From: Telopea speciosissima
Taxonomy: Eukaryota; Streptophyta; Magnoliopsida; Proteales; Proteaceae
Direction: 5' to 3'
Assembly (NCBI RefSeq): GCF_018873765.1
Contig: NC_057918.1
Coordinates: 61,816,871-61,880,870 of the forward strand
DNA length: 64,000 nt
The notes under the pieces were generated by a model. That model worked only from the letters and a program-made list of their open reading frames with translations, was not told the origin of the DNA and searched no databases. Below, piece by piece: positions 57,601 to 64,000 of this stretch. Numbering within the stretch: position 1 is the first letter of the stretch; every line of letters starts with the position of its first letter. A program made the translations under genes and the position numbers.

Positions 57601-60600
57601 GATTGAAGGAACTAAAAGAGCCAGGGCCAAACCTAAAGTGACCTTAGGAGAAGTGGTGAGAAAAGACATGCATAGCTTAGGCCTTGTATCAAGTATGACC
57701 TCGAATAGAGCTGATTGAAGGGAAAGGATCCATGTAGCCGATCCCTTTTAGTTGGGACAAGGCTGAGTTGTTGTTGTATTCTACAGTGGTCAACATAATT
57801 ATTATTGGGCTTGTATATGTTTGGGTCGAGTTTTGGGTCCCTTACATGTACAAGGGCAAAATTGTAATTGTATGGGAGTAAGGCTTTTTAGGGTTTCCTA
57901 TATATTCTCTTTGTGGAGAAAACCCTAGATAACAAGCAAAGGAGATCATAAAGTGAGGTGGAGAGTGGTGGAGAGAAAATTGTCTTAGTGAAAAATCTCT
58001 GATTCTCTCGCAGGTGGATGTAGGTATTCATGCCGAACCACATTAAATTCCTTGTGTTGTTCGTCCCCAACAGGGACCAGCAATAGCGCTGAATTTTTAA
58101 ACTAAAAACAGCTGGTTTTTGTCATTTTTGACCAACAACCAGAAGTTCAATTTTTAATTAAAGTTGTCAACTACTCAAATTCTGGGCATTTTTCAAATGG
58201 AGCTTTTTTTTTAAGTAGTGTTTTGTTGTGGCTGCCGTCGAGAAATGTTGTACCCATGGATTCACTGCATATAGAAACTGTGATCTGCTGTTTAATGGTC
58301 CTAACTGGAACTATGCAGCTCGAAGATTCACCCAGCAGGTGATCATAGACATGCAATATAGGCATTGTTTAGACTGCTTTATTCATAGCAAGCTATTGAG
58401 AAGATGTTTCTCCACAATGCAGGCAATTTGTTTCCTGCATCCAGAATAAGGGCAACTATAAAAGAGGCTTTTATACTCTCCTTCATTTAGACTTTTTGAG
58501 ATGAATTAAAAAGTCAGGAAAAAGAACATCTAACCGGTATTTATGATACCTTGTTTCCTATGCGGACCACTTAGGAAGGCCTTCCTGGGTGACCAAATAT
58601 CTATCACATGGAAGCAGTTCAGTTATCGCCCAAATTTTGTTGATAGGTAGATCCCAAGGTCCCATGCTCACATATCAAATTTCAGCCCAAACGGAGTTTT
58701 CCAAATGCCAAAACTGAGCTTTGAAAATCAACACTATGGGAGAGTGCACAGTGGTCGGAGTACTGCAGATGTGCATGAGCATACATGGGGATGCATGCCG
58801 ACACACAGGAGCATTTGATTGGATTAGGCTCTAGAATTTGATACGTGGCTAAGCCAGACTATCTCCTCTCTAGCCAACAGTTGGACTTGCTACCTCTTCT
58901 CTCCACATGACACAATGAGGGTAGGCTGCTGGAAGGCTTTCCTAAGTTGGCCGAGGTCATGTCTTTATTAAGTATCCCCAGTCTATCCCTTCAGGTGCCT
59001 TTTCCCCGCCCTTCCTACCCTTTGGATTTGTCAGCAGGAGTGCAGAGGGAGGAGGGATCCCTTATACCGGGGAGTGGTTTCATGAAGAATGGCACTCTGT
59101 AGCACTCTAGTCTGCATACAAGTTATTTTGCTACACTGCGTGTAGATTCTACATCAAGTCTATTAACTCAGACTAAAGATTTCCAATCAGAAAAAATTTG
59201 CTGGGAAATATAAAAAGGACTCGTAGAATCTTTTGATTTTCACCAATATGAAGAAATCAACAACTAATCACTTCAATATGATTTGTGATTTGCAGGATCA
59301 GAGGCAATGTTTGCTGATCTTGGCCATTTTACATACACTGCGATCCAGGTAAATTTTGTTACAAATATCTTCTATTTATCTGTATAGTAGGTTGTGTCTG
59401 TGTGTATTCCTGTACTTATTTTCACTAGTAATATCTCATACTTCAGTTTTTAATAACCTCCTCCCCCTGGATGGAAAATGGTTTTCACTTTCTCCAACTG
59501 TACAGATTGCTTTCACTTTTCTGGTTTATCCCGCTCTAATTTTAGCATACATGGGTCAAGCTGCTTACTTGTCTAGGCATCACAATATTGACACTAGCTA
59601 TCAGATTGGCTTTTACGTCTCAGTTCCAGGTATTTTTTTTTTGTTCTTGATTATTACAATATTGTTTGAACTTGTCATCCTTTTTTCTTTTTTGTCTCAA
59701 AATAAAGTGACTTTACCAGCAGGTGGTGAGCATCAATTGACCATTCAGTAGCACTTGAGTGCCAATAATTAGCATTAGGATGCAACTTGGCAAGCATAGA
59801 TAAAATTATGATAGACAAAATGGGGTGGGGGGAAGAAAGATAAACTTGTGTTGGGATGTACATGTATTAATTGCTAATGGATTTTTTGCCCCAGGTGGGG
59901 TGTAGCAAACAGAGCCATTTGAAATGATCATTTTGTAGTTTGATTTCATAAAATACTAACCGAGCCATTTCATAAGCATTGATGCTTGGGAATCCCTTAC
60001 AGTTTGATACAGCACTCCTAACTGGTTCATGTCACTTCATGATCTAAAGATTTGAATCAACAAAACTGACTGGCAGGGTTTATCAACCGAGTGGGAACTA
60101 GTGATGGACATACTAACTTAAGTCATGCACTTTATGAGGATAATTACAGAGAAAGAATTATGAGGTCTTGAAAATTTTTATTGCAGAAAGTGTGAGGTGG
60201 CCAGTGCTTATAGTAGCCATTCTTGCTTCTGTGGTGGGAAGCCAAGCAATCATAAGCGGAACATTCTCTATCATCAACCAGAGCCAGTCACTGTGCTGCT
60301 TCCCAAGGGTGAAGGTTGTTCACACCTCTGATAAGATGCATGGTCAAATTTACATCCCTGAGATCAACTGGGTTCTCATGATCCTCTGCATTGCTGTCAC
60401 CATTGGATTCAGAGACACAAAACACATGGGAAATGCATCAGGTACTTCACGCCTCACTAATATCTTAACTCCCATTATTTTTGCTTTCATATTCTAAATG
60501 CATTAGGTAGTAGGTTCTAGGAAGAACATTTCACTTTTAATTTATTTAATCATGTTATGAAACCTTACCTGCTACCTGTTGGAGCAATCGTAAGCACCCA

Positions 60601-61881
60601 ATGTATCGGCAGTCAGGATCTTTTAGCATTTTTCTAATTTTTCTTCAAGATAAATTAAAAGTGAAATGTTCTTTCTAACATAGTCTGGAGATCCCACAAG
60701 AGATGCCTTTGTTGCATTTAATTTAATTTTATTTTTTTGGATGTTTATTTGCAGGTTTGGCAGTGATGACAGTGATGCTAGTTACCACATGCCTTACTTC
60801 TTTGGTGATTATACTCTGTTGGCACAAACCCCCTGTTATTGCTCTTGCATTCCTACTCTTCTTTGGCACTATTGAAGCCCTCTACTTCTCAGCTTCCCTT
60901 GTGAAGTTCCTTGAGGGGGCCTGGCTCCCTATCCTGCTGGCCCTAATCCTTATGACAATCATGTTTATTTGGCATTATGCCACCATCAAGAAATATGAGT
61001 TTGATCTCCAGAACAAGGTCTCCTTAGAGTGGCTCCTAGCCCTGGGTCCCAGCTTGGGTATTGCTCGAGTCCCCGGCATCGGCCTAGTATACACAAACCT
61101 CACTTCTGGAATACCTGCAAATTTCTCCCGCTTTGTCACCAATCTCCCTGCCTTCCACCGCATTCTTGTCTTCGTGTGTGTCAAATCTGTGACTGTACCT
61201 TATGTGCCCCCAGCAGAGCGTTATCTTGTGGGTCGTGTGGGTCCTCCAGCTCATAGGTCCTACAGGTGCATTGTGCGCTATGGATACAGAGATGTTCACC
61301 AGGACATTGATTCATTTGAGTCTGAGCTCATAGATAGGTTGGCTGATTTCATCCGTTATGATGGTAGGCAGACCAAAGCAACTAATCCATGTAGAGAAGA
61401 TGATGGAACACATTCTAGTGACCCAACTGGAGAGTGTAGGTTAACAGTTATTGGCACAGTAGCATTCTCAGGCCAACCAGCTTATGAGATGGATGAAATT
61501 GTGAATCCAGAAAGCATATCGATTGGGCTCCAAACAGTAGAGAGTGTGACAGAAATCATAGAGATGGAGCCCGTTCGTGTTGAGAGAAGGGTAAGGTTTG
61601 CTGTTGACGATGATTGTGAAACCGATCTGCACTCTGGGATGGATATGCAAGTGCAGGAGGAGCAGGAAGAACTGGAGGAGTTGTGGGCAGCTAAAGAAGC
61701 AGGGGTAGCATTCATGCTTGGGCACTCTCATGTAAAAGCAAAGTATGGATCATCGCTGCTAAAGAGAGCAGCAATTGACCTGGGATACAATTTCCTAAGG
61801 AGGAATTGCCGAGGACCAGATGTGGCACTCAAGGTGCCACCAGTATCTCTTCTCGAGGTTGGGATGGTGTACGTCTTGTGA
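54699..61881 (+). CDS. KUP/HAK/KT potassium transporter (KUP2-like)
   Basis: A plasma-membrane-type K+ uptake permease. Nine coding exons, all GT/AG and frame-consistent: 54699-54737, 54967-55201, 55291-55536, 55620-55673, 56949-57209, 59296-59348, 59506-59629, 60187-60441, 60755-61881. Together they give 797 residues, the usual length. The N-terminus MVQDNGKCW...KDSW leads to the family signature [20 protein letters not shown]. Then come [43 protein letters not shown], the hydrophobic K_trans core with about 12 membrane segments, and the cytosolic tail ([41 protein letters not shown]). Sequence and exon layout resemble Arabidopsis KUP2 (SHY3) more than KUP1 or HAK5. Odd points: SLCCF where relatives have SLGCF, and introns 4 and 5 expanded by retroelements. 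It seems intact. Confidence 0.95.
55968..56091 (+). mobile_element. Au-type SINE in KUP intron 4
   Basis: The body gtggttgcgggttcgagttggg (B box), cattatgaccctccccagac, gggagccgcatgcactgggta matches the angiosperm Au SINE. A perfect 10-bp duplication, tataagctct, flanks it (55958-55967, 56092-56101). The 5' end is truncated. Confidence 0.93.
57548..57780 (+). mobile_element. RTE-type LINE 3' end in KUP intron 5
   Basis: The + strand reads [31 protein letters not shown] and [10 protein letters not shown], the C-terminus of plant RTE-clade reverse transcriptases, then the characteristic ttgggacaaggctgag and a (ttg)n tail. One Trp codon of the motif is TGA. 5'-truncated. Confidence 0.85.
57790..58075 (+). 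mobile_element. LTR-like segment in KUP intron 5
   Basis: cctatatattctctttgtgg is followed by a leader-like tract and gtggatgtaggtattcatgccgaacc...ccccaaca, typical of copia or TRIM LTR ends. No clean target-site duplication or partner LTR was identified. The rest of the intron, 58080-59280, is unassigned. Confidence 0.45.
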
Positions 61882-62511
61882 GCTGCACCTATATCTTGCT
61901 AGGCTGATTTTGCAGCTTTTAAATGAACCACTGTCATGTATTCAAGTAGAGATGGTGAATGCCTGGCTTCCGAGCACTGTGAGTGCCAACATGATTAAAT
62001 TTTTACACAAAATATAACCCTCTTACTATTGTTGTAAATGGTTGAATACAAGTATACAACTGCAGAGGACTGTAGATGTGGAAAAGAGAAGCTTTCTGTT
62101 TGCAAATTGCTAGCAACTAGCTTCCCAATTGGATTCTGGCAAACTGTTCTTAAAGTCTTATTCTATGATCTAAACTATCCAATATATTGACTCTATCACA
62201 GGTAGTGGCTTTTATCACAATGGTTTTTGTGCTTTTTGCTAAGGATTAGAAAGACTTGTATTAAAATGAAGAAAAAATACAGAAGGAAAACTGGGAAACT
62301 GGGTATACCCAGGGAAAATAAAATTACAAAAAGGGACAATTGGATCCCACCTTTGGCAATGCCATCAACAGGACTATTGAGGATAAATATGTCTTTCTTC
62401 CTTTAGCGTCACATGTGTCACATGTGACAATTGCGGATGTGCTTAGATCTCAATGTGCTACACAATCTCCACATGTGATATGGAATGATATTATTTTTAC
62501 CAACTTCAATA
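61882..62511. other. KUP 3' UTR and spacer
   Basis: Sequence after the TGA at 61879-61881; probably 3' UTR to about 62040, then AT-rich spacer. From about 62330 it may be the 5' flank or LTR of the copia element, but no LTR boundary was recognised. An acatgtgtcacatgtga palindrome is at 62411-62427. Confidence 0.4.
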
Positions 62512-64000
62512 TGGTATCCATAGCTACAAACGCTTTAACCCTGGTCGTTTCTTTTTTTTTTTTTTTTTTTTTTTTCTCTTCTTTTATCTCTCCTTAATTC
62601 ACCATGACTGAAAGCTTTCTTTTTTCCACGGTGACCAGCGCTCTCCCACCTTTAGATAGCTTGCCGAGCTCGCCCTTCTCCCTTCCCAATGCTCATCATT
62701 ATCTCTCCATCAAGTTAACCTCCAAGAACTTATATTGGCAGACCCAGGTTGAGCCTTTCCTCACTGGCCTTGATTTGTTTGGCCACCTTGATGGTACCAC
62801 TATGTGCCCAATCGATCCCATTGTTGCTTCTCATTGGCGCCGTCAGGACTCCATGATCAAGAGCCTTCTTCTTGCCTCTCTCTTAGAAGAGGTATTTTCC
62901 CTGGTACTTGGCAAACATACCAGTTGTGAGATCTAGACAACCCTGTGCACTGCTTTTTGCTCTCCTTCTGAGAGTCGAATAATGTCTGTTGGCATGGCCC
63001 TGCAAGATCTGGAACAGAAGCCTGATGAATCCATCTCCCAATTCTTGCAACGTGCGAAGTCAATTGTTGCTGAACTCACTGCTGCCGGTCAGGTTCTTCG
63101 CCCCACTCAATTTAATCTTCATATTTTTCGTGGCTTGAAGTCAGAGTTTCGAGATATGGTGTCGGCTCTACTTACACGCACAGACCCTATTGAGTACAAT
63201 GATCTCCATGCCATGTTGCTCAATCATGAGTTCCTCCATCGAACCTTCCTGACAAAGCTTGCTCTCTCTGAGCCGCCTACTACTGCTACTGTTCCATCTG
63301 CCAATACAGCCCAACACACGCCGAACAATGCAGATCTCTCCTCTTCCACTCGCGATGGCTGTGGTGGTAGAGGCCATGGTGGTTCTTTAGGTCCTTCTCA
63401 TGGCCGTTTTTGGTGTACCATCTATCGTCGCACAAATTATAGCACAGATCGTTGTTTCTATCGTCAGCAATCGGGCATCCCTGCACCATCTCATCAACCA
63501 TATACACCACCTGGCCCTTTCCCGACCACCCATTACACTTACCCTACCTCCAATCAGTCCTATGGCCACCCTAATCCGCCAAGTGGGTGTTCCGTATTAA
63601 ACGGAAGGCCGATGGTAGCCTTGAGCGTTACAAGGCACGGTTAGTTGCCAAGGGTTTCCATCAACAACATGGGTTGGACTATGGTGAGACGTTTAGTCCA
63701 GTGGTTAAACCCACCACCATTCGCAGTGTCTCAAGGCTGGCCTATTCAGCAATTGGATGTGCACAATGCCTTCCTTCATGGCCGGCTCCAAGAGGAGGTT
63801 TATATGTCCCAACTGCCTGGTATTTTGGACCCAGGCCACCCTCACCATGTTTGCAAGCTTCACCGTTCTCTTTATGGCCTCAAACAGGCCCCTCATGAAT
63901 GGTTTCAACGTCTTTCAAAATTTCTTATTCAACGTGGCTTCCATGGTTCCAAGACTGATACATCTCTCTTTATTAGGCGGCATGGTACGCATATATGCTA
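62512..64000 (+). mobile_element. Rearranged copia retrotransposon (gag joined to reverse transcriptase), runs off window
   Basis: A tggtatcca tagc stretch at 62512 resembles the Met-tRNA primer site, and gag starts at the ATG of 62604. Gag is interrupted by TAG at 62934-62936 and continues to ~63580 (gag-pre-like LEQKPDESISQFLQRAKS, GLKSEFRDMV). The zinc knuckle near 63409 reads C-x2-Y...Y-x4-C where C-x2-C...H-x4-C is expected. At 63581 the sequence jumps directly into reverse transcriptase ([22 protein letters not shown]) in another frame, so protease and integrase are deleted. A further frame change near 63725 precedes [12 protein letters not shown] and SLYGLKQ. Inactive. Confidence 0.88.

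Noticed and set aside
57790..58080. Solo LTR with 5-bp duplication in KUP intron 5
   Set aside because: The 3' edge (ccccaaca) is clear, but none of the TG starts tried gave a matching 5-bp flank.
61029..61731. Other-frame proteins within the last KUP exon
   Set aside because: They overlap strongly conserved transporter coding sequence and have no independent support.

Overview
This is a transposon-rich stretch of a plant nuclear genome. The evidence is intron-containing plant genes (a KUP/HAK/KT potassium transporter, an intronless U-box/ARM E3 ligase, an OVATE-family protein), plant LINE, copia, MULE and hAT elements, an Au-type SINE, and low-GC intergenic DNA. It is probably a eudicot; the species cannot be fixed from the sequence alone. 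No rRNA, functional tRNA or CRISPR feature was seen.

Layout. 1-985: flanking DNA with a small tandem duplication. 985-9680: a long-TIR Mutator-like element (MULE) carrying a broken FAR1/FRS-type transposase gene. 9.7-15.5 kb: a SINE, a foldback element, a second TIR element holding a host first exon (10.34-11.82 kb), and a truncated LINE with target-site duplication. 15.85-18.0 kb: copy A of a dispersed ~2.1-kb repeat. 18.0-18.84 kb: copia RNase H plus 3' LTR. 18.93-24.66 kb: a decayed but nearly full-length L1-type LINE on the minus strand. 25.43-27.08 kb: a hAT element with a perfect 8-bp duplication, carrying exon 1 of an R2R3-MYB gene. 30.95-35.52 kb: copy B of the dispersed repeat, interrupted by a hAT element (31203-31869) and a MULE (33075-34665). 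The MULE carries exon 1, intron 1 and the start of exon 2 of a class 1 phytoglobin gene. Copy A keeps the empty target site for both insertions. 36-39.5 kb: MITEs.

39.63-41.66 kb: the U-box gene. 42.00-42.50 kb: a complete TRIM retrotransposon. 43.71-47.53 kb: a ~3.8-kb solo LTR. 47.6-49.06 kb: two hAT-type elements. 49.89-50.42 kb: the OVATE-family gene. 50.4-53.2 kb: MITEs and foldback elements. 54.70-61.88 kb: an apparently intact nine-coding-exon KUP transporter gene with an Au-SINE and an RTE-type LINE tail in its introns. 62.5-64.0 kb: a rearranged copia element running off the window end.

Three genes look functional: the PUB-type ligase, the OVATE-family gene and the KUP transporter. 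They do not form a pathway. The most interesting theme is repeated capture of host gene 5' ends (phytoglobin, MYB, a mitochondrial-type presequence) by three different DNA transposons within 25 kb. Several captures keep splice donors in their native phase. Inactivating changes in the FAR1, LINE and copia copies are mostly C:G to T:A transitions, as expected for methylated DNA.
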